Source: Vibrio bivalvicida (GTDB taxonomy: Bacteria; Pseudomonadota; Gammaproteobacteria; Enterobacterales; Vibrionaceae). Taken from it: a stretch of 33,401 nucleotides of DNA. The notes beneath the pieces are model-generated. The model was not told where the DNA came from, ran no database searches, and worked only from the letters and a program-made list of their open reading frames with translations. This document shows, piece after piece, positions 9,134 to 17,411 of this stretch; position 1 is the first letter of the stretch, and each line of letters starts with the position of its first letter. A program made the position numbers and the translations under genes. The stretch is taken from contig NZ_LLEI02000034.1 in the NCBI RefSeq assembly GCF_001399455.2, positions 1 through 33,401 on the forward strand, read 5' to 3'.

Positions 9134-9652
9134 ATGGCTGAGAAACGCAATATTTTCCTTGTTGGCCCTATGGGTGCCGGCAAAAGCACTATCGGTAGAC
9201 ATCTAGCTCAACAACTTCATATGGAGTTTGTTGATTCTGATACCGTTATTGAAGAACGTACTGGCGCAGATATCGCTTGGGTATTTGACGTAGAAGGTGA
9301 AGAAGGCTTCCGCGATCGCGAGGAAAAAGTGATTAACGACCTCACTGAAGAGCAAGGTATTGTACTTGCAACAGGTGGCGGTTCAATCAAGAGCAAAGAA
9401 AACCGCAATCGCCTTTCTGCACGCGGTATTGTTGTTTACTTAGAAACAACGATTGAAAAGCAGCTTGCGCGCACTAACCGCGACAAGAAGCGACCATTAT
9501 TACGAACTGATAATCCACGTGAAGTGCTAGAATCGCTTGCAGGCGAGCGCAACCCACTTTACGAAGAAATTGCGGATTACACAGTACGTACAGACGATCA
9601 AAGTGCAAAAGTGGTAGCCAACCAGATCGTAAAAATGCTAGAAGAACGTTAA
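9134..9652 (+). CDS. aroK: Shikimate kinase AroK
   Basis: Phosphorylates shikimate to shikimate 3-phosphate with ATP, the fifth step of chorismate synthesis; cytoplasmic. The P-loop GPMGAGKST is at residues 11-19. The shikimate-binding DSD motif lies near residue 34, GEEGFRDRE and the Walker-B-like ATGGGS follow, and the lid arginine region is KKRPLL. The 172-residue length matches AroK of enteric bacteria (173). It is followed 28 bases later by aroB, the classic aroKB pair. The ribosome site before the ATG is weak. The 176-base gap after pilQ suggests its own promoter or leader control. Confidence 0.97.
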   Translation: MAEKRNIFLVGPMGAGKSTIGRHLAQQLHMEFVDSDTVIEERTGADIAWVFDVEGEEGFRDREEKVINDLTEEQGIVLATGGGSIKSKENRNRLSARGIVVYLETTIEKQLARTNRDKKRPLLRTDNPREVLESLAGERNPLYEEIADYTVRTDDQSAKVVANQIVKMLEER

Positions 9653-9680
9653 GACTTTTTTTAGCAACTGGAGAATACCC

Positions 9681-10769
9681 ATGGAACGGATTACGGTCAG
9701 CTTAGATGAGCGTAGCTATCCAATCTCAATTGGTGCCGGATTATTTAATGATCCGGCCCACCTCTCTTTCTTATCGGCAAAACAAAAAGTGGTGGTGATT
9801 TCGAATGTCACTGTTGCACCACTGTACGCCGATAAAATCCTCTCACTTCTTGAACAGCTCGGTTGCGAAGCGTCCGTTCTTGAACTGCCAGATGGTGAAC
9901 AGTACAAATCGTTAGAGACTTTCAACACTATTATGAGTTACCTGCTTGAAGGAAGCTATGCCCGTGATGTTGTCGTAGTTGCTCTTGGGGGAGGGGTGAT
10001 TGGTGATTTGGTGGGTTTTGCTGCCGCGTGTTACCAGCGAGGTGTCGATTTTGTTCAAATCCCGACAACTTTATTGTCGCAAGTAGATTCATCTGTGGGT
10101 GGGAAAACTGCAGTTAACCACAAGTTAGGTAAAAACATGATTGGGGCCTTTTACCAGCCCAAAGCTGTAGTCATCGATACCGACTGCTTAAAAACACTGC
10201 CGCAAAGAGAGTTTGCTGCTGGCATTTCTGAAGTGATCAAATACGGTATTATCTACGACCAAGATTTTTTTGTATGGTTAGAAGAGAACCTAGATAAACT
10301 CTATCAGCTCGATGAGCAAGCCCTTACTTATGCGATTGCTCGTTGTTGTGAAATAAAAGCAGAAGTCGTTGCACAGGACGAAAAAGAGTCGGGAATTCGC
10401 GCATTGCTGAACCTAGGTCATACATTTGGTCATGCGATTGAAGCTGAGTTAGGTTATGGTAATTGGCTACATGGTGAAGCTGTGTCTGCTGGTACGGTAA
10501 TGGCTGCAAAAACGGCTCAACTTCAAGGTCTTATCAATGAGCAGCAAGTTGAACGAATTATTTCTATACTGAAAAGAGCCCAACTGCCAGTACAGACGCC
10601 AGAGACGATGTCGTATGCCGACTTTATCAAGCATATGATGCGCGATAAGAAAGTACTCGCTGGTGAGCTTCGTCTGGTGCTTCCTACCAGTATCGGCACA
10701 GCCGATGTAGTAAAAGGTGTCCCTGAGTCGGTCATTGAACAAGCAATCGACTTTGCGCGCACAGTATAA
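9681..10769 (+). CDS. aroB: 3-Dehydroquinate synthase AroB
   Basis: Converts DAHP to 3-dehydroquinate, the second step of the shikimate pathway, using NAD and a divalent metal; cytoplasmic. The NAD-binding region has [16 protein letters not shown] (about residues 100-115) and the active-site stretch [22 protein letters not shown]. The metal-binding histidines are in [11 protein letters not shown] and WLHGEAV. The length of 362 residues equals that of the E. coli enzyme. A CTGGAGA ribosome site precedes the ATG. It is co-directional with aroK and probably co-transcribed. An unusual inverted repeat follows before damX. Confidence 0.97.
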   Translation: MERITVSLDERSYPISIGAGLFNDPAHLSFLSAKQKVVVISNVTVAPLYADKILSLLEQLGCEASVLELPDGEQYKSLETFNTIMSYLLEGSYARDVVVVALGGGVIGDLVGFAAACYQRGVDFVQIPTTLLSQVDSSVGGKTAVNHKLGKNMIGAFYQPKAVVIDTDCLKTLPQREFAAGISEVIKYGIIYDQDFFVWLEENLDKLYQLDEQALTYAIARCCEIKAEVVAQDEKESGIRALLNLGHTFGHAIEAELGYGNWLHGEAVSAGTVMAAKTAQLQGLINEQQVERIISILKRAQLPVQTPETMSYADFIKHMMRDKKVLAGELRLVLPTSIGTADVVKGVPESVIEQAIDFARTV

Positions 10770-10785
10770 TTCTTGTTGTTAGTGG

Positions 10786-10828
10786 TACCAACCTAACCTA
10801 GGCCATTGGCCGTTGCGTTAGTTTGGTA
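10786..10828. repeat. Long inverted repeat (cruciform) between aroB and damX
   Basis: Arms 10786-10797 and 10817-10828 pair at 11 of 12 positions. Inside them a second hairpin forms from GGCC-ATT-GGCC at 10801-10811. It fills most of the 87-base aroB-damX gap and is not followed by a T-run, so a simple terminator is unlikely. Possible roles are RNA processing, attenuation or a miniature dispersed repeat. Confidence 0.6.
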
Positions 10829-10856
10829 TTACGCGTATTTTCATTAGGATAACGCA

Positions 10857-12344
10857 ATGAGCTTGGCGCATGACCCACGTGTGTTGGAGTTAGACTCACA
10901 AACAGAACTGCTAGAACGTTTGCAGTTGCTGACTAATTTTGGCTCGAATCTAGTGACACTTAGTGGTGCTCCAGGTGCGGGGAAAACTTGGCTGGCGCAA
11001 TACTATCTTGAGGCGTGGGCACAAGACAAAAACCAGTCTTTACTGATGTGTTATCCCAATCAAGATGAATCTCAGCGTCGTTCTACAATTCTCACTCAGT
11101 TGATTTCTGAACCTCTTTTTAATCCGGCAGACTCGTTGGTCGAATCTTTTTCGCGCATCATGCAAGGTGAAACCTGTGATGTGGTGATTGCGATCGATGA
11201 TGCCCATTTGCTGACCGAATCCTTTGTTTCTGAACTGTGGATGCTGGTTCTCGAAGCGCAAGTCAACCCAGGTTGGACGGTGAATGTGTTGTTGTTCGCT
11301 CAATCGAACAGTCTAGATGCATTGCTGACTCGTTTGGGTTATGGTCAAGAACACAAGCCGATTGATCTTGAAATTGAACCACTTAGCCAAGAAGAGGCGG
11401 ATCGATTCTTTGAACAATTAGTGATTCGGTTTGTCGAAGATGACATGGAGAAACGCGTTCGTAACGCGTATCGAACAGTTGCTCGCCGTCCGGGCGAAAT
11501 CATGGCTCTAGGGGATCATAAAGTGGAAAAAAGGATTATTATCCGCTCAATTGTGGGCTCACCCATCAATATTGCGTTGTTGGTTGTCACGCTACTGGTA
11601 TTCATTGGTGGTGGTTACTGGTGGATGATGTCGCAGCCATCTCCCGATGACAAAGCGCAACAGATAGCAGAATCTATCGAGCAGACGGTAATTCCAACTT
11701 TGCCGGAGGTCACCTCCGGTGCTGAAAGTACAGTGATAGAGCCCGAACCCGTGGTTGACCCTACCATGGCTAGCGCTGAAGACGACTCACTCGCCTTACC
11801 ACCCGATGTGACGGAGCAAGTATTGAGTGTCGGTAACACAGATAACGACCATCAACGTGTGGTGATAGAATCTGATGTGGTGGATGCCTTAATGGAAGGC
11901 AAAGCTGAGCAAGTGGATACCAGTAAAATTAAACAAGTTGTTGAGCAATCTAAAGTCGATCAGGTTGTAAAACCTCAGGAACAAGCTGCTCCACAACCAG
12001 AAGTACCGGAAGAGGCGGCACCAAGTTCAACGGTGATCAAATTCTCTTTTACCAAAGATGAACTAAAAAGCTTTTCACCACGTAGTTACACTCTGCAATT
12101 GGCGGCGGTAAATTCACTTGAAGAAGTACAGAAGTTTATCGATCGTCATCAACTCGCTAATCAAGTCTTTATTTATCCTACTCAGCGCAATGGAGTCGAT
12201 TGGTACATAGTGACATACCAGAATTATCCAACCATTCAGGTTGCGCGTGATGCCGTTCAAGGTTTATCCACTGAGCTGCAAAACTTAGAACCGTGGGCTA
12301 AGTCACTAAGCCAAGTGCAACGAGAGATTGACCGCACTAACTAA
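10857..12344 (+). CDS. damX: DamX-like cell-division protein: AAA ATPase, membrane helix, SPOR domain
   Basis: Inner-membrane protein expected at the division septum through its peptidoglycan-binding SPOR domain. The N-terminal cytoplasmic region is an AAA-type ATPase of ExeA/GspA kind, with Walker A GAPGAGKT at residues 37-44 and Walker B VVIAIDDAH at 109-117. One membrane helix lies at about 236-257 (INIALLVVTLLVFIGGGYWW). An acidic, Gln/Pro/Glu-rich linker leads to the SPOR domain at about 410-490 (YTLQLAAVNS, DWYIVTY). At 495 residues it is longer than E. coli DamX (about 430). Its place between aroB and dam matches damX. ATG follows TAGGATAACGCA. Whether the ATPase is active is unknown. 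Confidence 0.92.
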   Translation: MSLAHDPRVLELDSQTELLERLQLLTNFGSNLVTLSGAPGAGKTWLAQYYLEAWAQDKNQSLLMCYPNQDESQRRSTILTQLISEPLFNPADSLVESFSRIMQGETCDVVIAIDDAHLLTESFVSELWMLVLEAQVNPGWTVNVLLFAQSNSLDALLTRLGYGQEHKPIDLEIEPLSQEEADRFFEQLVIRFVEDDMEKRVRNAYRTVARRPGEIMALGDHKVEKRIIIRSIVGSPINIALLVVTLLVFIGGGYWWMMSQPSPDDKAQQIAESIEQTVIPTLPEVTSGAESTVIEPEPVVDPTMASAEDDSLALPPDVTEQVLSVGNTDNDHQRVVIESDVVDALMEGKAEQVDTSKIKQVVEQSKVDQVVKPQEQAAPQPEVPEEAAPSSTVIKFSFTKDELKSFSPRSYTLQLAAVNSLEEVQKFIDRHQLANQVFIYPTQRNGVDWYIVTYQNYPTIQVARDAVQGLSTELQNLEPWAKSLSQVQREIDRTN

Positions 12345-12445
12345 GACAATTAGAAACAAGGTGCAATCGCAAAAATGCCTGAGATTAATCGCAAAATATG
12401 TTACATTCCGCAGCCCTAATTTGTGGTTGATAGATAGAGCAGTAG

Positions 12446-13273
12446 ATGAAGAAGCAGCGAGCCTTCCTGAAATGGGCGGGTGGAAAATACGGACTTGTCG
12501 AAGATATCCAGCGTCACTTGCCAGAAGCTCGTAAGCTGGTAGAACCGTTCGTAGGCGCCGGGTCTGTATTTCTTAACACTGACTATGATCAGTACTTACT
12601 CGCAGACATCAACCCAGACTTGATTAACCTCTACAACCTGCTTAAAGAGAACCCGCAAGCGTATATCTCGGAGTCCAAGCGCTGGTTCTGTCCAGAGAAC
12701 AATCGCAAAGAAGTATATTTGGATATTCGAGCTCAGTTCAATGCGACTGATGACGTGATGTATCGCTCGTTGGCATTCCTTTACATGAACCGCTTTGGTT
12801 TTAATGGTCTATGCCGTTACAATAAAAAAGGTGGTTTCAATGTGCCGTTTGGCTCATACAAGAAGCCATATTTCCCACAAGCAGAGTTAGAATTTTTTGC
12901 TGAAAAGGCCAAGAAAGCGACGTTTGTCTGTGAAGGTTACCACGAGACATTCAAGCGTGCGCGTAAAGGTAGCGTAGTCTACTGCGACCCACCTTATGCT
13001 CCTTTGTCGACCACCGCGAATTTCACCTCTTATGCAGGTAATGGCTTTACCCTAGATGACCAGGCTGCTTTGGCCGATGTTGCTGAGAGAGCGGCGGTTG
13101 AACGCGGTATTCCGGTACTGATCTCAAACCACGACACGACATTAACGCGTCGCTTATATCATGGTGCTGAGTTAAGTGTTGTCAAAGTTAAGCGCACCAT
13201 CAGCCGCAATGGCGCGGGCCGCAATAAAGTTGATGAGCTATTAGCTTTGTTCAAGCCTGTTGAAAGCAAATAA
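12446..13273 (+). CDS. dam: DNA adenine methyltransferase Dam (GATC-specific)
   Basis: Transfers a methyl group from S-adenosylmethionine to N6 of adenine in GATC, serving mismatch repair, replication timing and gene regulation; essential in several vibrios. The SAM-binding motif is FLKWAGGK near the N terminus plus FVGAGSVFLN. The catalytic DPPY is at residues 181-184, the same place as in E. coli Dam. The length of 275 residues is typical (278 in E. coli). It sits between damX and rpe as in many gammaproteobacteria, with no restriction enzyme nearby, so it is the housekeeping orphan enzyme. The ribosome site is weak. Confidence 0.97.
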   Translation: MKKQRAFLKWAGGKYGLVEDIQRHLPEARKLVEPFVGAGSVFLNTDYDQYLLADINPDLINLYNLLKENPQAYISESKRWFCPENNRKEVYLDIRAQFNATDDVMYRSLAFLYMNRFGFNGLCRYNKKGGFNVPFGSYKKPYFPQAELEFFAEKAKKATFVCEGYHETFKRARKGSVVYCDPPYAPLSTTANFTSYAGNGFTLDDQAALADVAERAAVERGIPVLISNHDTTLTRRLYHGAELSVVKVKRTISRNGAGRNKVDELLALFKPVESK

Positions 13274-13379
13274 TCACATTTCATCATGCTTCCCTATCTT
13301 CTGCTCTTGAGCTTAGGTAGAATTGCGCGCAAAGTTTCTTCAGTGTGCAATGATGCCTAATTAATACTAGAGGTCAGGT

Positions 13380-14051
13380 ATGAAAGATTTCCTTATCGCT
13401 CCATCGATTCTGTCTGCAGATATGGCTCGCCTAGGCGAAGACGTAGAGAAAGTACTCGCAGCCGGTGCCGATGTGGTTCATTTTGACGTAATGGATAACC
13501 ACTACGTGCCAAACCTGACTTTCGGTGCACCAATCTGTCAGGCGCTACGTGATTACGGCATCACAGCACCTATCGATGTACATTTAATGGTTAAGCCAGT
13601 TGACCGCATTATTCCTGACTTTGCTAAAGCGGGTGCGTCGATGATCACTTTCCATATCGAAGCATCTGAGCACGTTGACCGTACGCTGCAATTGATAAAA
13701 GAGCATGGCTGCAAAGCGGGTGTAGTTCTTAATCCAGCCACGCCGTTATCTCACCTAGAGTACATCATCGACAAAGTGGACTTGATTCTGCTTATGTCAG
13801 TAAACCCTGGCTTTGGTGGTCAGTCGTTTATTCCAAAGACTCTCGATAAGTTACGTGCGGTACGTAAAATGATTAATGAGTCTGGCCGCGATATTCGCTT
13901 AGAGATCGACGGCGGCGTTAAGGTTGAGAATATTAAAGAGATCGCAGAAGCAGGTGCAGATATGTTCGTCGCAGGTTCGGCTATCTTTAACCAGCCTGAT
14001 TACAAACAAGTGATCGACCAAATGCGCGCTGAACTAGTAAAGGTTAACTGA
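13380..14051 (+). CDS. rpe: Ribulose-phosphate 3-epimerase
   Basis: Interconverts ribulose 5-phosphate and xylulose 5-phosphate in the pentose phosphate pathway; cytoplasmic TIM barrel with a bound metal. Recognisable motifs are [15 protein letters not shown] at the N terminus, [16 protein letters not shown] carrying metal ligands, [20 protein letters not shown] and the phosphate-binding EIDGGV and AGSAIF. The 223-residue length is normal. AGAGGTCAGGT precedes the ATG. gph follows only four bases later, so the two are probably translated from one message. Confidence 0.97.
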   Translation: MKDFLIAPSILSADMARLGEDVEKVLAAGADVVHFDVMDNHYVPNLTFGAPICQALRDYGITAPIDVHLMVKPVDRIIPDFAKAGASMITFHIEASEHVDRTLQLIKEHGCKAGVVLNPATPLSHLEYIIDKVDLILLMSVNPGFGGQSFIPKTLDKLRAVRKMINESGRDIRLEIDGGVKVENIKEIAEAGADMFVAGSAIFNQPDYKQVIDQMRAELVKVN

Positions 14052-14055
14052 TTCG

Positions 14056-14736
14056 ATGAGCAGTATTAAACTTATCGCTTTTGATTTAGATGGTACGCTG
14101 CTTGATAGTGTGCCTGATTTGGCTGTTGCGGCGGACCAAGCAGTACAGGCATTGGGATACCCAGCGGTAACAGAAGAGCAGGTTCGTGATTACGTTGGTA
14201 ATGGTGCAGATGTGCTTATTAGTCGCTCGTTAAGTCGTAGTCTAACGGTATCCCCCGATCTTGACCCACAGCTACAAGCTAAAGCAAGAGTGCTATTTGA
14301 CGATTACTATGAGCAAAGTGGTCACAAACTAAGCCACCTGTACCCAACAGTAAAAGAGACTTTGGCAGAGCTGCATCAAGCTGGTTTTATCATGGCATTA
14401 GTGACCAACAAGCCATCTAAGTTTGTGCCAGATGTTCTTACTAAGCACGGCATTGCTCAATACTTTGTAGATGTGATTGGTGGTGATACTTTCCCAGAGA
14501 AAAAGCCAAACCCAATGGCATTGAATTGGTTGCTTGAAAAGCATGATTGTCAGCCACAACAAATGTTAATGGTTGGCGACTCAAGTAACGACATCAAAGC
14601 CGCGAAAAATGCAGGTTGTCACTCGTTTGGTCTTACTTACGGTTACAACCACGGAGAGCCGATTTCTGCCTCTGAGCCAGATTATGTCGCAGATACTCTC
14701 GCAGATTTAGCTGAACTCTTAACGGTTTCAGCCTAA
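14056..14736 (+). CDS. gph: Phosphoglycolate phosphatase Gph
   Basis: HAD-superfamily phosphatase that removes phosphate from 2-phosphoglycolate, which arises from DNA 3'-end repair. HAD motif I FDLDGTLLDS carries the nucleophile Asp and acid/base Asp, motif II is VTNKPS, the motif III lysine lies in FPEKKPNP, and motif IV is VGDSSNDIKAA. The length of 226 residues is typical. It sits between rpe and trpS as in E. coli. The ribosome site is poor and lies within the end of rpe, which fits translational coupling. A strong terminator follows at 14784. Confidence 0.95.
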   Translation: MSSIKLIAFDLDGTLLDSVPDLAVAADQAVQALGYPAVTEEQVRDYVGNGADVLISRSLSRSLTVSPDLDPQLQAKARVLFDDYYEQSGHKLSHLYPTVKETLAELHQAGFIMALVTNKPSKFVPDVLTKHGIAQYFVDVIGGDTFPEKKPNPMALNWLLEKHDCQPQQMLMVGDSSNDIKAAKNAGCHSFGLTYGYNHGEPISASEPDYVADTLADLAELLTVSA

Positions 14737-14783
14737 CAGCGATAAAAGAGCTTTCAAAATACTCGCCAATGAGTACACTGAGT

Positions 14784-14816
14784 AAACCGTGTGGGTAGAA
14801 ACCACACGGTTTTTTC
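14784..14816 (+). terminator. Rho-independent terminator after gph
   Basis: An 11-base stem (14784-14794 with 14802-14812) is followed by a run of T. It ends the rpe-gph transcript 36 bases before trpS, so trpS may be partly separate or fed by read-through. Confidence 0.88.
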
Positions 14817-14851
14817 ATTATTTAGCATAAGAAGTCAAAGGAACTATTCCC

Positions 14852-15889
14852 ATGAGCAAACCCATTGTATTGAGTGGTGTTCAACCATCAGGTGAACTAA
14901 GTATCGGTAACTACTTGGGTGCTCTACGTCAATGGCAACAGATGCAAGATGATTACGATTGCCAATACTGTGTGGTAGACCTTCACGCAATTACGGTTCG
15001 CCAAGATCCGCAAGCATTGCATGAAGCCACTCTAGACGCACTTGCAATCTGTCTTGCCGTTGGTGTTGATCCGCAAAAGAGCACGCTATTTGTTCAGTCA
15101 CACGTACCAGAGCATGCTCAACTTGGTTGGCTTCTTAACTGTTACACCCAAATGGGTGAGCTGAGCCGTATGACTCAGTTTAAGGACAAGTCAGCCCGTT
15201 ACTCGAAAGACTCGTCTAGCCAATTTGGTGATGTAAACGTGGGCCTATTTGATTACCCAGTACTTATGGCTGCAGATATCTTGCTATACGGCGCTCACCA
15301 AGTACCAGTAGGTAGTGATCAGAAGCAGCACTTAGAGCTTGCGCGTGATGTTGCCAACCGCTTTAACAACATCTACTCGCCAGAGCAGTCAATCTTCCAA
15401 GTGCCAGAGCCGTATATTCCGACAGTGAATGCGCGTGTAATGAGCCTGCAAGATGCCACTAAGAAGATGTCTAAGTCAGACGACAACCGCAAGAACGTGA
15501 TTACTCTGCTTGAAGATCCTAAGTCGATCATCAAGAAGATCAACAAAGCGCAAACTGATACCGAGACGCCACCACGCATTGCCCATGATTGGGATAACAA
15601 AGCGGGTATCTCAAACCTAATGGGTCTTTACTCGGCAGCTACAGGTATGAGCTTTGAAGAGATTGAAGCTCAGTACCAAGGCGTTGAAATGTACGGTCCA
15701 TTCAAGAAAGATGTTGGGGAAGCTGTAGTGGCAATGCTTGAGCCAATCCAAGCTGAATATCGCCGCATTCGTGAAGATCGCGCTTACATGGACTGCGTGA
15801 TGAAGCAAGGTGCTGAGAAAGCTTCGGCTCGCGCCGCTGAAACATTGAAGAAAGCATACCAAGCGGTTGGCTTTGTGGCTCGCCCGTAG
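14852..15889 (+). CDS. trpS: Tryptophanyl-tRNA synthetase TrpS
   Basis: Class I aminoacyl-tRNA synthetase that charges tRNA-Trp with tryptophan. The HIGH-equivalent motif is SIGN within [14 protein letters not shown] near residue 20, and KMSKS is at residues 205-209. Other family strings are VDLHAITV and [13 protein letters not shown]. At 345 residues it is slightly longer than E. coli TrpS (334). AAGGA precedes the ATG. It is the last gene of the dam-rpe-gph-trpS block. Its 3' side carries a palindromic repeat and then a terminator. Confidence 0.97.
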   Translation: MSKPIVLSGVQPSGELSIGNYLGALRQWQQMQDDYDCQYCVVDLHAITVRQDPQALHEATLDALAICLAVGVDPQKSTLFVQSHVPEHAQLGWLLNCYTQMGELSRMTQFKDKSARYSKDSSSQFGDVNVGLFDYPVLMAADILLYGAHQVPVGSDQKQHLELARDVANRFNNIYSPEQSIFQVPEPYIPTVNARVMSLQDATKKMSKSDDNRKNVITLLEDPKSIIKKINKAQTDTETPPRIAHDWDNKAGISNLMGLYSAATGMSFEEIEAQYQGVEMYGPFKKDVGEAVVAMLEPIQAEYRRIREDRAYMDCVMKQGAEKASARAAETLKKAYQAVGFVARP

Positions 15890-15914
15890 GGCCGAGCAGA
15901 CAGCCAGATGCTAG

Positions 15915-15968
15915 AACGTTTCTCTCCGAGAATCGAGAGCGGGCTTCGCCCTTCGAGATAGAAACGTT
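15915..15968. repeat. Palindromic dispersed repeat, copy 1 (after trpS)
   Basis: Outer arms AACGTTTCT (15915-15923) and AGAAACGTT (15960-15968) are perfect complements. Inside is GGGC-TTC-GCCC at 15941-15951. The inner 25 bases (15934-15958) recur with one change at 31317-31341, and a 13-base core recurs inverted at 31513-31525. This marks a dispersed repeat family. Confidence 0.7.
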
Positions 15969-16008
15969 GGTAGTTTTTGTTAAGACTTAGATGTTTACGC
16001 TGAAAGAG

Positions 16009-16046
16009 AAAGGGTTGACACATTGCGCCAACCCTTTAATTTTTTC
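16009..16046 (+). terminator. Rho-independent terminator after trpS
   Basis: A perfect 9-base stem (AAAGGGTTG with CAACCCTTT, 16009-16017 and 16029-16037) is followed by AATTTTTT. It ends trpS transcription just before the heptanucleotide array and the opposing trmL gene. Confidence 0.82.
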
Positions 16047-16105
16047 TCGCTTCTCGCTTCTCGCTTCTCGCTTCTCGCTTCTCGCTTCTCGCTTCTCGCT
16101 TCCCG
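16044..16105. repeat. Heptanucleotide tandem repeat, TTCTCGC x 8 plus a degenerate copy
   Basis: Eight perfect tandem copies of TTCTCGC run from 16044 to 16099, then one altered partial copy (TTCCCG) reaches 16105. The array abuts the stop codon of trmL on the minus strand, where it reads GCGAGAA. It is too short and lacks spacers, so it is not a CRISPR array. Such arrays can change copy number by slippage. Confidence 0.95.
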
Positions 16106-16582
16106 TTACTGAGCCCCTTCAAACCCCATCTGACGCCACGCTTCAAAAGCAATGATGGCAACCGCGTTAGACAGGTTCAAGCTACGCGCATCTGGCATCA
16201 TTGGAATGCGAATACGTTGTTCCATCGGCATATTTTCAATTAAATCTGCAGGCAGGCCGCGTGTCTCAGGGCCAAACAGCAGTACGTCACCTTTTTGGAA
16301 GTTGGCATCGACGTGATGGCCTGTTGTCTTAGTCGTACAAGCAAAGATGCGGTACTCGTCGCGTTCTTTTTCTAGGTACTCGACAAAAGCTTGGTAATTT
16401 TTGTGGCGGGTAACGCGTGCTAGGTCATGGTAATCCAATCCCGCTCGGCGTACTTTCTTCTCTTCTAGATCAAAACCAAGTGGTTCGATTAAGTGAAGGT
16501 TGGCTCCACAGTTGGCGCATAAGCGAATAATGTTACCCGTATTCGGGGCAATTTCTGGTTCGTACAAGGCGATATCAAACAT
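16106..16582 (-). CDS. trmL: tRNA (cytidine/uridine-2'-O-)-methyltransferase TrmL
   Basis: SPOUT-class enzyme that methylates the 2'-OH of the wobble nucleotide (position 34) of leucine tRNAs. The trefoil-knot SAM motifs are clear: [19 protein letters not shown] near the N terminus, [10 protein letters not shown] in the middle and [22 protein letters not shown] near the C terminus. The start at 16582 gives 158 residues, matching the family, and has AAAGAG six bases upstream; an in-frame methionine nine codons earlier is less likely. It converges on trpS. Its stop codon directly adjoins the TTCTCGC tandem array. Confidence 0.93.
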   Translation of the reverse strand: MFDIALYEPEIAPNTGNIIRLCANCGANLHLIEPLGFDLEEKKVRRAGLDYHDLARVTRHKNYQAFVEYLEKERDEYRIFACTTKTTGHHVDANFQKGDVLLFGPETRGLPADLIENMPMEQRIRIPMMPDARSLNLSNAVAIIAFEAWRQMGFEGAQ

Positions 16583-16655
16583 GACTAACTCTTTACGCTG
16601 ATGGTTCATAGGCTAGAGAGTATAATACCAATCCAATTGATTTTCTGAACATAAA

Positions 16656-16689
16656 AATGCTTAGGCATTGTGGCGGCACAGAGCCGCCA
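16656..16689 (-). terminator. Tandem hairpins after sodA, probable terminator
   Basis: On the minus strand a 7-base stem (16671-16677 with 16683-16689) is followed by a short 5-base hairpin (16656-16660 with 1665-69 of the same hundred) that runs into TTTTTA. The second hairpin is weak, so this is a moderate call. It separates sodA from trmL. Confidence 0.5.
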
Positions 16690-16719
16690 AGTTCGACCTT
16701 GTTAGTTCAATGCTTGTTG

Positions 16720-17337
16720 TTATGAGTGTTGAGCTAGAGCAACGGCATAGTTCTCGCTCACGGCGTCCCAGTTGACGACGTTCCACCAAGCCTCAATATA
16801 GTCAGGGCGACGGTTTTGGTAGCTGATGTAGTAAGCATGTTCCCATACATCGAGAGCCAAGATGGGCTCACCTTGCTCAGTCGCCACATCCATCAGAGGG
16901 TTGTCTTGGTTGCTAGTTGAAGTAATCACCAGCTTGCCATCTTTCACAATCAGCCAGGCAAAGCCAGAGCCAAAGGTATTGATTGCTGCCTGAGTGAATT
17001 TTTCTTGGAAGGCTGAAAAGCTACCAAAGGTAGACACGATATCTTCACCGAGCTTTCCTTGAGGTGCGCCTCCACCGTTCGGTGTCATGCAGTTCCAGTA
17101 GAGAATATGGTTGTAGTAACCGCCACCATTATTACGTACAGCGGGAGGGTGCTGAGATATATTGGCAAAGATATTATGTAGTGATGCGGACTCTAGTTCA
17201 GTCCCTTTAACTGCGGTGGCAAACTTATCAAAGTAAGTGCGGTGATGCTTGCTGTAATGGACTTCCATTGTTTTTGCGTCAATGTAAGGCTCTAGTGAGT
17301 CGTATGCGTAAGGAAGTTCTGGAAAAGTGTGAGACAT
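16720..17337 (-). CDS. sodA: Superoxide dismutase, Mn type
   Basis: Dismutates superoxide to oxygen and hydrogen peroxide in the cytoplasm. The metal ligands are His27, His77, Asp163 and His167 (DVWEHAYY). The Mn-type choice rests on Gly at residue 73 in the NNGGGYYNH stretch, Gln144 in TSNQDNPL, and QNRRPDYI, where Fe-type enzymes differ; cambialistic activity cannot be excluded. The length is 205 residues. GGAGG lies just before the ATG. It follows cpxA on the same strand, and the 74-base gap holds a Fur-like box, consistent with iron-responsive control known for sodA in enteric bacteria. Confidence 0.93.
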   Translation of the reverse strand: MSHTFPELPYAYDSLEPYIDAKTMEVHYSKHHRTYFDKFATAVKGTELESASLHNIFANISQHPPAVRNNGGGYYNHILYWNCMTPNGGGAPQGKLGEDIVSTFGSFSAFQEKFTQAAINTFGSGFAWLIVKDGKLVITSTSNQDNPLMDVATEQGEPILALDVWEHAYYISYQNRRPDYIEAWWNVVNWDAVSENYAVALAQHS

Positions 17338-17373
17338 AGTAAATCCTCCATAATTGAAGGACTTACTTTAAAT

Positions 17374-17392
17374 GGTAATGAGATCCATTATC
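17374..17392. promoter_or_regulatory. Candidate Fur box upstream of sodA
   Basis: On the minus strand the 19 bases match the Fur consensus GATAATGATAATCATTATC at 14 positions, with both outer arms kept. The site lies about 37 bases upstream of the sodA start and overlaps a TTGATA that could be a -35 box. Repression by iron-loaded Fur is inferred. Confidence 0.55.
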
Positions 17393-17411
17393 AACTATAT
17401 CTTTTGTCGGG

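Noticed and set aside
12328..12534. A 68-codon plus-strand frame spanning the damX-dam gap
   Set aside because: It overlaps damX and dam in another frame, has no family resemblance and no ribosome site.
12446..13273. Dam as part of a restriction-modification system
   Set aside because: No restriction endonuclease is adjacent, and the damX-dam-rpe order is that of the housekeeping enzyme.
16044..16105. Possible CRISPR array in the repeated TTCTCGC tract
   Set aside because: The units are 7 bases long and adjoin directly without spacers, and no cas gene is present.
16583..16609. A nine-codon N-terminal extension of trmL
   Set aside because: The family begins at [10 protein letters not shown] and the AAAGAG ribosome site lies inside the extension.
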